Source: Gammaproteobacteria bacterium
Lineage (GTDB): Bacteria; Pseudomonadota; Gammaproteobacteria; Steroidobacterales; Rariloculaceae
NCBI GenBank assembly: GCA_004357505.1
Contig: SMWC01000095.1
Coordinates: 1 to 8,725 of the forward strand
Length of the DNA stretch: 8,725 nt
Reading direction: 5' to 3'
In this document: one piece after another, positions 1 to 6,168 of the stretch
How positions within the stretch are numbered: the first letter of the stretch is position 1
How the letters are laid out: each line of letters starts with the position of its first letter
Translations under genes and position numbers: made by a program
Notes under the pieces: model-generated
Seen by the model: only the letters and a program-made list of their open reading frames with translations
The model's database searches: none
Told to the model about the DNA's origin: nothing

Positions 1-852
1 CGGAGATAACCCGGTAGATGCTGCCAGCAACGGTATCCAACTCAGTAGAAAATAGAGCGTGGCAAACGACATGAAGAATGCGAGCCACAGCCACAGGGTC
101 GGCGCACTTTTACCTGCGGCAAACAGAAACGAAACTTTGGAGCGTACCGCGGCCGCTGCAGCCGGTGGAAGCTCGCTTAGTTCCGAGCAACCCATCGACC
201 TCAGTATTGCGTTGGCCTTCTCCAATGCCTTCGCGGGCCGTACCTTGACGAGAAAATTAAGAGACTCGGGTAGGAAGAGATACACCAGCGGAAATACGAG
301 CGCGGTCGCGAACCCGGCTACGGTGAACATGGTTCGCCAACCGAACTCCGGAATGATCGAAGCGGCGACTACGCCAGACAGCGTGGCGCCCACCGGATAG
401 CCGGCTAACACGGCGCTGACCAGAAAGTTCTTGCACCGATCCGGTGCGTACTCGGCGGTCATTGTCGCCGCACTGGCCAGCATCGCTCCGATTCCAAGAC
501 CAGTCGCGAACCGCAAGCCCGTCAGCTGCGTGAGATTTTGGGCATAGGCCGTCAACAGAATGCCGGCGGACATGACCACGAGGCAGAGCAATATCAACGT
601 TCTCCTGCCCAGATAGTCTGCCAACGGCGCCAAAAAGAGTGCCCCGGCAGTCATGCCGAATAGGCCGGCGCTGAAGACGATACCTAACGCTTCCGGCGAG
701 ATTGCCCACTCGGTTGCCAGCGCCCGCGCAGCGTAGGAGATAACCAACACGTCCATTCCGTCTACAACATTCACGAGAAAACACAGGATAACGACCGTGT
801 ACTGCAGGCCTGTCATCGGCCGGGAATCGATTAGCTTTCGAATGTCACTCAT
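1..852 (-). CDS. MFS transporter, aromatic acid:H+ symporter (AAHS)-like, 3' end cut by window edge
   Basis: An open frame runs from ATG at 852 to the left edge without a stop: 284 codons, about two thirds of a normal MFS protein of 430-450 residues. It should be an inner-membrane, proton-driven importer or exporter of a small organic acid. What is visible: seven hydrophobic segments (about residues 18-40, 56-78, 85-103, 110-133, 143-165, 173-194 and 253-278), a long cytoplasmic loop between the sixth and seventh, the acidic DGMD motif in helix 1, the MFS loop-2/3 motif LADYLGRR (77-84), and PES at the end of helix 6. DG.D in helix 1 plus this loop motif is typical of the PcaK/BenK/MhpT group, but the substrate cannot be read from this. 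An in-frame TGA six codons upstream makes ATG 852 the earliest possible ATG; its ribosome site is weak (AGAGA). It diverges from mltF. Confidence 0.85.
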   Translation of the reverse strand, partial: MSDIRKLIDSRPMTGLQYTVVILCFLVNVVDGMDVLVISYAARALATEWAISPEALGIVFSAGLFGMTAGALFLAPLADYLGRRTLILLCLVVMSAGILLTAYAQNLTQLTGLRFATGLGIGAMLASAATMTAEYAPDRCKNFLVSAVLAGYPVGATLSGVVAASIIPEFGWRTMFTVAGFATALVFPLVYLFLPESLNFLVKVRPAKALEKANAILRSMGCSELSELPPAAAAAVRSKVSFLFAAGKSAPTLWLWLAFFMSFATLYFLLSWIPLLAASTGLSP

Positions 853-880
853 TCTCTGTGCCGTCTGTCAGTCGCGGAGC

Positions 881-886
881 ACTATA
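881..886 (-). promoter_or_regulatory. Candidate -10 box of the MFS transporter promoter
   Basis: On the minus strand the hexamer TATAGT lies about 29 bases before the ATG at 852. No good -35 hexamer is found at a 16-18 base spacing, so the promoter would be weak or activator-dependent. The box sits beside an inverted repeat, GGAGCA (876-881) and TGCTCC (910-915), which brackets the core promoter. Confidence 0.3.
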
Positions 887-1034
887 CACGGGCCATATCA
901 CCGGCAGGATGCTCCCGGTATGAATCATGTTAAGTTGCGCGACCGCGCTCGCCGTACTTCTAGAAAGAGGTCGCCCAGTCAACTCTAAGTCATTGAGCAC
1001 TCTAGTGGCACTGACAAAGTGACATGCACGAGTT

Positions 1035-1063
1035 GTGACTGAGCATTTGTTTTTTCGTATAAT
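1035..1063 (+). promoter_or_regulatory. Sigma-70-type promoter of mltF
   Basis: A perfect TATAAT lies at 1058-1063. Seventeen bases upstream is GTGACT (1035-1040), which matches four of six positions of the -35 consensus. The spacer contains a run of six or more T. Transcription would start near 1069-1071, giving a leader of about 40 bases to the CTG at 1110, or about 76 bases to the ATG at 1146. This is the best promoter match in the window. Confidence 0.65.
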
Positions 1064-1096
1064 CGCAGATGCACAATAGACGGCACACCGACGTAC

Positions 1097-1112
1097 GAAG
1101 GGGCTACCACTG
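1097..1112 (+). promoter_or_regulatory. Ribosome binding site with possible CTG start for mltF
   Basis: GAAGGGG at 1097-1103 is a good Shine-Dalgarno sequence, placed six bases before a CTG at 1110 that is in frame with mltF. Starting there adds 12 residues and supplies a short basic region plus a hydrophobic stretch ending in L-G-T-C, as expected for a lipoprotein signal. The first standard start, ATG 1146, has no ribosome site and falls after the hydrophobic stretch. An in-frame TAG at 1077-1079 limits any start to 1080 or later, and no ATG, GTG or TTG lies between them. Confidence 0.5.
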
Positions 1113-1145
1113 ACGCGTACACTCGGAACGATTGCCCTGAGCTGT

Positions 1146-2504
1146 ATGCTCGGGACATGTACAGTACCGCCTTCCCTCCTCGAGCAGATTATTGCGTCGG
1201 GCGAAGTCCGTGTCGTCACAAGAAACACCCCGGCGACCTTCTACTACGGCATCGACGAGCCGCGCGGCATTGATTACGAGTTGGCCAAAGGCTTCGCCGA
1301 TCATCTGGGCGTCAAGCTGCACATGTACGTGGCCGAGCGGTTCTGGCAGATCTTCCCGGATGTGATTGAGGGCAAAGCTCACATGGGCGCAGCCGGCCTG
1401 ACCGTGACCGTGCCGCGGAAAAAGATCGTCGACTTCAGCCCGGCCTATCAGACTGTCCGGCAGGAAGTCATCTATCGGCGTGGAACCCGAAAGCCTTACG
1501 GACTGCAGGATATGCTGGACGGGGAGCTGGAAATACTCGCCGACTCGGCCTACGTCGCTACCCTGGAGAATGCGCGCCGGCAACTTCCGCAACTCACTTG
1601 GCTTGAAAATCGTGAAGTCGGGGTTGAAGAACTGGTTAAGCGGATTGTGTCCGGAGAGATCGACTACACGATCGTCGACTCTAATATCTTCGACCTTTTA
1701 CAGCATTCCTATCCGGACGCGGGCGAGGCTTTCGCTATCGGCCCGGAAACGCCGGTCGCATGGGCACTGCCAAAGACGACCGATACTTCACTGCGTGAGA
1801 GTGTTTCAGCCTATTTCGCTGAGCTTCACGCCACCGGAGCACTGAACGCTATCCTCGACCGCTACTATTTTTCGACCAAGAAAGACTTCGATTACTTCGG
1901 ATCGCGCGCCTTTGTCAGAGATTTTGAGTCGCGCCTGCCGAAGTACAAGGAGTACTTCCTGGCCGCAGCGATACGAACCGATTTTGATTGGCGTCTGCTG
2001 GCTGCGATGGCTTATCAAGAATCTCATTGGGATTCCAACGCTGTATCCCCTACCGGCGTCAAAGGCATCATGATGTTGACGTCACTGACAGCGGAAATGC
2101 TGGGAGTAGAGGACCGTACGGATCCGGAGCAGAGTATCCACGGCGGCGCCGAATATCTCGTGCGCGTGATCAAGAAAGTACCGGAGCGGATTAGCGAACC
2201 CGACCGCACCTGGCTTGCGATTGCCGCCTACAACGTGGGCTACGGCCACCTCGAAGACGCGCGGGTTATCACGCAGATACAAGGCGGCAACCCGGACTCC
2301 TGGCAAGACGTAAGGGAACGACTCCCGCTACTAAGTGAGCCTAACTGGTTCGAACGTGTTCCCAGAGGGTTTGCGCGCGGGCACGAACCGGTGATCTATG
2401 TCGATAATGTCCGGCGTTATTACGATATTCTGCGCCGGATGACTGCCGACGAGAACAGCGCAGCGGATGAAGCAGAGATCCTCGCCGACGCCGCGCCGCT
2501 CTGA
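1146..2504 (+). CDS. mltF: Membrane-bound lytic murein transglycosylase F
   Basis: MltF cleaves the MurNAc-GlcNAc bond of peptidoglycan, leaving 1,6-anhydromuramic ends, at the periplasmic face of the outer membrane. From ATG 1146 the protein has 452 residues (E. coli about 518; the long C-terminal tail is absent). Residues 10-245 are a periplasmic solute-binding-like (SBP family 3) domain beginning GEVRVVTRN. Residues 265-430 are an SLT lysozyme-like domain with catalytic Glu292 in AYQESHWD, then GIMMLT (307-312), AAYNVGYGH (360-368) and NPDSW. The order and motifs match E. coli MltF closely. The coordinates use the first standard start codon, but that start leaves no signal peptide. The hydrophobic stretch and a lipobox-like L-G-T-C ending at Cys5 begin upstream, so translation probably starts at CTG 1110 or further up through a frameshift. 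It has its own promoter, and its 3' end converges on tadA with 7 bp between the stops. Confidence 0.93.
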   Translation: MLGTCTVPPSLLEQIIASGEVRVVTRNTPATFYYGIDEPRGIDYELAKGFADHLGVKLHMYVAERFWQIFPDVIEGKAHMGAAGLTVTVPRKKIVDFSPAYQTVRQEVIYRRGTRKPYGLQDMLDGELEILADSAYVATLENARRQLPQLTWLENREVGVEELVKRIVSGEIDYTIVDSNIFDLLQHSYPDAGEAFAIGPETPVAWALPKTTDTSLRESVSAYFAELHATGALNAILDRYYFSTKKDFDYFGSRAFVRDFESRLPKYKEYFLAAAIRTDFDWRLLAAMAYQESHWDSNAVSPTGVKGIMMLTSLTAEMLGVEDRTDPEQSIHGGAEYLVRVIKKVPERISEPDRTWLAIAAYNVGYGHLEDARVITQIQGGNPDSWQDVRERLPLLSEPNWFERVPRGFARGHEPVIYVDNVRRYYDILRRMTADENSAADEAEILADAAPL

Positions 2505-2511
2505 TCATTTT

Positions 2512-2988
2512 TCAGCGACGTTCGGCGAAAAACCCGGTTAACAATTGCGAACTCTGTTCCGCAAGCAGCCCCGCCGTCACCTCAATACGATGATTCAGCT
2601 CGGTACTCTGGGGAAGGTTGAACACGCTGCCACAAGCACCACTGCGCGGATCAGCTGCCGCGTAGACAAGTCTGGCTATCCTGGCATGCACCAGGGCACC
2701 TGCACACATCGAGCAAGGCTCCAATGTGACATAGAGCGTCGTATTCGGCAGCCGATAGTTGCTGAGCGTGGCTCCGGCAGCCCGGAGGACGAGCATTTCG
2801 GCGTGGGCGCTCGGATCATGCCTGGCGATTGGCGCATTACCCGATCCGGCGAGCACGTCTCCGTTCTCGCCGACGAGTACGGCGCCCACCGGCACCTCGC
2901 CTTCAACGGCCGCGCGGCGAGCGAAAGCCAACGCACGTTCCATGTAATCCTGATCGCTCTCGCCTCGATATGGACGAGTCATTCCCAC
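2512..2988 (-). CDS. tadA: tRNA-specific adenosine-34 deaminase TadA
   Basis: TadA is a zinc enzyme that deaminates the wobble adenosine of tRNA-Arg(ACG) to inosine in the cytoplasm; it is usually essential. The 158-residue frame shows the cytidine/deoxycytidylate deaminase signature: His62-Ala-Glu64 in PSAHAEM, where Glu64 is the proton shuttle, and Pro91-Cys92-x-x-Cys95 in LEPCSMCAG, which with His62 binds zinc. EVPVGAV (31-37) and GNAPIARHDPSAH are typical of TadA. The longest start is GTG 2988, overlapping the guaA end by 10 bases. ATG 2982 (residue 3) gives the classic four-base ATGA overlap with the guaA stop and 156 residues, and is at least as likely. Either way it is translationally coupled as the third gene of the guaB-guaA-tadA operon. 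The length is close to the E. coli protein (167). Confidence 0.95.
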   Translation of the reverse strand: MGMTRPYRGESDQDYMERALAFARRAAVEGEVPVGAVLVGENGDVLAGSGNAPIARHDPSAHAEMLVLRAAGATLSNYRLPNTTLYVTLEPCSMCAGALVHARIARLVYAAADPRSGACGSVFNLPQSTELNHRIEVTAGLLAEQSSQLLTGFFAERR

Positions 2989-4565
2989 TCGATGGTCGCC
3001 GGCGGCTTATTGGAGATGTCGTAGGTGACGCGGGAAATGCCGGGAATCTCGTTGCTGATTCGGCTCGCGACTCGATCGAGGAACTCGAATGGCAATCGCG
3101 CCCAGCGAGCTGTCATGAAGTCGACGGTCTCCACGGCTCTTAACGCGATGACATGATCGTAGCGCCGCTCATCACCCATCACGCCGACCGACTTCACGGG
3201 CAGGAACACGGCGAAGGCCTGGCTCACCTGATCGTATAAACCTTGCTTACGCAACTCGCCGATGAAGATGTCGTCCGCCCTGCGCAGAAGATCCGCGTAC
3301 TCTTTCTTCACGACACCCAGGATGCGCACACCGAGGCCAGGCCCTGGAAACGGATGGCGCCCGACTAAGTCTTGAGGCAACCCCAACGCCGAACCGATCT
3401 TTCGGACCTCGTCTTTAAAAAGATCGCGTAGCGGTTCGACGAGCTTCAGCTTCATGCGCTCTGGCAATCCGCCGACGTTGTGGTGGGATTTGATCACATG
3501 AGCCTTGCCAGTGGCCGCGCCAGCCGACTCGATGACATCCGGGTAGATCGTGCCTTGCGCGAGCCACTTCACGTCCGATAGCTTGTCAGCTTCACGCTCG
3601 AAGATTCGAATAAACAATTTACCGATGATCTTGCGCTTTTCCTCCGCGTCAGCCACGCCTTCTAGCGCGGCAAGGAACTCTTCTTCGGCATTGACGCGCA
3701 CCACCTGAACGCCGAGATGCTTATGAAACGTGTCCATGACCTGATCGCCCTCATGCAAGCGCAGTAGGCCATTATCGACAAAGACACAGATCAGCTGATT
3801 ACCGATCGCCTCGTGTAAGAGAGCTGCGACGACTGAGGAATCAACTCCGCCCGACAATCCCAACAGCACACGCTGCGATCCCACCTTCGCCCGGACGCGA
3901 TCGATGTGATCGGCAATAATATTCTCGGCGGTCCAGTCGCTCCGACAACCGCAGATACCGCGCACGAACTGCTCGATGATCTGCTGGCCACTCTGCGTGT
4001 GCGTGACCTCCGGGTGAAACTGCAGGCCATAGTAATGCCGTTCGGTATCAGCCATGCCCGCCAGGGGCGCATTCGCCGATACCGCGATGGTCTGGAAACC
4101 CGCCGGCAGTTGCTCCACCCGGTCACCATGACTCATCCAGACCTTGAGTGGATCTCCCGAGGTCCCCACGCCGCCCAATAGCCTATTGCCTTCGGTAAGC
4201 GTGACTTCCGCATAACCGAATTCGCGATGATCAGCGGACTCAACCCTGCCTCCCAGTTTCGCCGCGAGCGCCTGCATTCCGTAACAGATCCCGAGTAGGG
4301 GCACTCCCAGCTCAATGACTGCGTCGCTTAACCGAGGCGCATTCTCGCCGATCACCGATTCAGGGCCGCCGGACAGAATGATGCCCGCCGCCTGCAAGGC
4401 CTTGAGCGCCTCTGCGGATATATCGTGGGGATGAACTTCACTGTAGACGCCCGCCTCACGTACTCGACGTGCGATGAGTTGCGTGTACTGCGAACCGAAA
4501 TCCAGGATCAGGATGCGGGCGCGGTTGGGGGCCGGTGACTCCTCGGCGCGTAGTGCGGCTTTCAC
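2979..4565 (-). CDS. guaA: GMP synthase (glutamine-hydrolysing)
   Basis: GuaA converts XMP, ATP and glutamine to GMP, the last step of guanine nucleotide synthesis. The 528-residue protein has the full architecture: an N-terminal class I glutamine amidotransferase with Cys94 in GICYGMQ and His184/Glu186 in QFHPEVTHT, an ATP-pyrophosphatase domain with the P-loop SGGVDSS (238-244), and the C-terminal dimerisation domain, with FPGPGLGVRI and the terminal TIEWE typical of the family. The start is GTG 4565, with no ATG near it. The Shine-Dalgarno GGAG (4573-4576) lies seven bases upstream inside the end of guaB, and the gap to the guaB stop is four bases, so translation is probably coupled. The first 15 residues are poorly conserved and end just before the conserved ILILDFGSQ. 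The stop overlaps the tadA start. Confidence 0.97.
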   Translation of the reverse strand: MKAALRAEESPAPNRARILILDFGSQYTQLIARRVREAGVYSEVHPHDISAEALKALQAAGIILSGGPESVIGENAPRLSDAVIELGVPLLGICYGMQALAAKLGGRVESADHREFGYAEVTLTEGNRLLGGVGTSGDPLKVWMSHGDRVEQLPAGFQTIAVSANAPLAGMADTERHYYGLQFHPEVTHTQSGQQIIEQFVRGICGCRSDWTAENIIADHIDRVRAKVGSQRVLLGLSGGVDSSVVAALLHEAIGNQLICVFVDNGLLRLHEGDQVMDTFHKHLGVQVVRVNAEEEFLAALEGVADAEEKRKIIGKLFIRIFEREADKLSDVKWLAQGTIYPDVIESAGAATGKAHVIKSHHNVGGLPERMKLKLVEPLRDLFKDEVRKIGSALGLPQDLVGRHPFPGPGLGVRILGVVKKEYADLLRRADDIFIGELRKQGLYDQVSQAFAVFLPVKSVGVMGDERRYDHVIALRAVETVDFMTARWARLPFEFLDRVASRISNEIPGISRVTYDISNKPPATIEWE

Positions 4566-4569
4566 TCGC

Positions 4570-6039
4570 CTACTCCGCCGTGCGGTAATTAAGGGGCTCC
4601 TTGGTGACCGTCACGTCGTGGACGTGGCTCTCCCTGCGGCCGGCACTGGTAATCCGAACAAATGTCGGCTTGGAGCGCAGCTCATCGATATTGCGGCTGC
4701 CCGTATAACCCATCGCAGCCTGAAGTCCACCGATCAACTGCTGGACGATTGCGGTCAGGCTGCCTTTATACGGAACTCTGCCCTCGATGCCCTCGGGAAC
4801 CAGCTTCTCCAACTCCTCGCTGGCGTCCTGGAAATACCGGTCCGAGGAACCATGACGCTGCGCCATTGCACCTAAGGATCCCATGCCACGATAAGACTTG
4901 TAAGAACGACCCTGATAAAGCTCGACTTCTCCGGGAGATTCCTCGGTGCCCGCGAAGAGGCTACCGATCATGGTGCAGTGGGCGCCGGCGACGATGGCCT
5001 TCGCGATGTCTCCAGAGAAACGGATGCCCCCATCGGAGATAACGGGAACGTCTGTTCCGGAAAGCGACTCGGCGACCTCGGCGACCGCAGAAATCTGCGG
5101 AACTCCCACGCCGGCAACGATGCGTGTCGTGCAGATGGAACCGGGACCGACGCCGACTTTAACGCCGTCGGCACCCGCCTTGACCAACGCCTTAGCGGCT
5201 TCGGCCGTGACGATGTTACCGGCGAGAAGTTGCACGTCCGGGTGCTCGCGCTTGATCTGCGCGACTCGTTCCAGCACGCTGAGCGCGTGGCCGTGAGCCG
5301 TATCCACGACGACCAGATCCACGCCGGCTGCCACTAAAGCGGCCACGCGTTCATGCGTATCAACGCCGGTACCGACCGCGGCGCCCACTCGCAATGCCCC
5401 GAGCTCATCCTTCGAGGCCCGCGGATAATCGGTCGCTTTCTGGAAGTCTTTGGCGGTGATCATGCCGCGAAGCTGGAAATCGTCGTCGACGACGAGGACT
5501 TTCTCGATCCGGTGGCGATGCAGCAATGTCAGCACTTCGTCCTTGTCAGCGCCCTCGCATACCGTCACGAGCCGTTCCTTCGGCGTCATAACCGATGACA
5601 CCGGCGCCTCGAGTTGGGTTTCGAAGCGCAGATCTCTGTGGGTGACAATGCCGACGAGCTCAGAACCTTCAACAACCGGCACACCGGAAATATTGTTTGC
5701 CTGGGTGAGCGCATTGACTTCGCGGATGGAGGCATCCGGCGACACCGTGATCGGATTACTGATCACACCGCTTTCATATTTCTTGACCCGGAGAACCTGG
5801 CGCGCCTGCTCCTCAGGCGACATGCTCTTGTGGATAATGCCGATACCACCCGCCTGGGCAAGCGTGATCGCCAACCGGGCGTCGGTCACGGTATCCATGG
5901 CTGCGGAGACGATCGGAATATTGAGCTTCAGCGACCGCGTCAAGCGAGTCACGAGATCGACTTCGCGGGGCAGAATCTCCGAATAGGCGGGCCGCAGCAG
6001 GACGTCGTCGAAGGTTAGCGCTTCGTGAGTGATCCGCAT
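4570..6039 (-). CDS. guaB: Inosine-5'-monophosphate dehydrogenase
   Basis: GuaB oxidises IMP to XMP with NAD+, the committed step to guanine nucleotides, and supplies the substrate of the next gene, guaA. With ATG 6039 the protein has 489 residues, essentially the E. coli length (488). It shows a TIM-barrel core interrupted by two CBS domains (about 93-205), the catalytic loop GPGSICTTR with Cys303, DGGIR (336-340) for IMP phosphate binding, and the mobile flap with Arg401-Tyr402 in HGSSDRYFQ. The CBS pair suggests allosteric control by adenine/guanine nucleotides, as known for the family. The frame stays open to 6108, but those 23 extra residues are not family-like, while MRITHEALTFDDVLL begins exactly where homologues do. 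The start has a ribosome site GGAG at 6048-6051, eight bases away. It is the first gene of guaB-guaA-tadA and diverges from xseA. Confidence 0.97.
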   Translation of the reverse strand: MRITHEALTFDDVLLRPAYSEILPREVDLVTRLTRSLKLNIPIVSAAMDTVTDARLAITLAQAGGIGIIHKSMSPEEQARQVLRVKKYESGVISNPITVSPDASIREVNALTQANNISGVPVVEGSELVGIVTHRDLRFETQLEAPVSSVMTPKERLVTVCEGADKDEVLTLLHRHRIEKVLVVDDDFQLRGMITAKDFQKATDYPRASKDELGALRVGAAVGTGVDTHERVAALVAAGVDLVVVDTAHGHALSVLERVAQIKREHPDVQLLAGNIVTAEAAKALVKAGADGVKVGVGPGSICTTRIVAGVGVPQISAVAEVAESLSGTDVPVISDGGIRFSGDIAKAIVAGAHCTMIGSLFAGTEESPGEVELYQGRSYKSYRGMGSLGAMAQRHGSSDRYFQDASEELEKLVPEGIEGRVPYKGSLTAIVQQLIGGLQAAMGYTGSRNIDELRSKPTFVRITSAGRRESHVHDVTVTKEPLNYRTAE

Positions 6040-6079
6040 GGGGCAAGCTCCGGGCGCGATGCGTGCAGTTAATCGATCA

Positions 6080-6085
6080 ATTCTA
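6080..6085 (-). promoter_or_regulatory. Candidate -10 box of the guaB-guaA-tadA promoter
   Basis: TAGAAT on the minus strand, five of six consensus positions, would place the transcript start near 6073 and give a leader of about 34 bases including the GGAG ribosome site. No strong -35 hexamer is seen at the right spacing, so this is tentative. Confidence 0.35.
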
Positions 6086-6111
6086 CGCGCATGCCTCAGA
6101 CATTGCATGTG

Positions 6112-6133
6112 GTAGCAACGACCCTGCTGCTAC
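6112..6133. repeat. Six-base inverted repeat upstream of xseA promoter
   Basis: GTAGCA (6112-6117) and TGCTAC (6128-6133) are perfect inverted arms with a 10-base spacer. If xseA transcription starts at 6169, the repeat spans about -57 to -36, next to a -35 region that has no recognisable hexamer. It could be a protein binding site; a chance repeat of this size is also possible. Confidence 0.3.
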
Positions 6134-6156
6134 AGAGGACTACGGGTTCACTCACG

Positions 6157-6162
6157 TATAAT
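6157..6162 (+). promoter_or_regulatory. -10 box of a probable leaderless xseA promoter
   Basis: A perfect TATAAT lies six bases before the ATG at 6169, which puts the expected transcript start on or next to the A of that ATG. There is no Shine-Dalgarno sequence in front of the ATG, as expected for a leaderless mRNA. The -35 region 17 bases upstream (AGAGGA) does not match consensus. Confidence 0.5.
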
Positions 6163-6168
6163 GCGGCG

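Larger units (their letters stand above)
853..1109. other. Divergent intergenic region between MFS gene and mltF
   Basis: About 257 bases with no convincing gene. It contains a strong plus-strand promoter for mltF near its right end, a weak minus-strand -10 candidate for the transporter, an inverted repeat around that -10, and a cluster of CACT/AGTG half-sites just upstream of the mltF promoter. The short open frames in either direction lack ribosome sites and family-like sequence. A regulator acting on the divergent pair could bind here, but no regulator gene is visible in the window. Confidence 0.6.
6040..6168. other. Divergent promoter region guaB / xseA
   Basis: These 129 bases separate two divergent starts. 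On the minus strand they hold the guaB ribosome site and a TAGAAT -10 candidate. On the plus strand they hold a perfect TATAAT right in front of xseA and an upstream inverted repeat. I see no PurR-like operator (ACGCAAACGTTTGCGT type), so guaB control by a PurR homologue is not supported here. Confidence 0.6.

Noticed and set aside
257..784. 175-codon minus-strand open frame inside the MFS gene region
   Set aside because: It is another frame of the transporter gene. The frame starting at ATG 852 gives clear membrane helices and MFS motifs, while this one gives an arginine-rich sequence with no family features.
845..1228. 127-codon minus-strand open frame across the divergent intergenic region
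   Set aside because: It overlaps the start of mltF and its promoter on the opposite strand, has no recognisable domain, and covers the transporter's promoter and start.
1104..1592. 162-codon minus-strand open frame antisense to mltF
   Set aside because: Typical long antisense shadow in a GC-rich gene; no domain, and mltF is strongly family-matched.
2508..2532. TTTTTC / GAAAAA inverted repeat at the mltF-tadA junction as a bidirectional terminator
   Set aside because: The T-run is on the wrong side of the stem for both directions, and the inner stem is only two GC pairs with a bulge.
2545..3024. 159-codon plus-strand open frame opposite tadA
   Set aside because: Antisense shadow of tadA, whose zinc and catalytic motifs are intact on the other strand.
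6040..6108. Longer guaB start at 6108
   Set aside because: The 23 added residues are not conserved, whereas ATG 6039 has a good ribosome site and gives the standard family length.
6091..6168. Longer xseA start at ATG 6091
   Set aside because: The extra 26 residues are not family-like, there is no ribosome site, and the segment contains the xseA -10 box.
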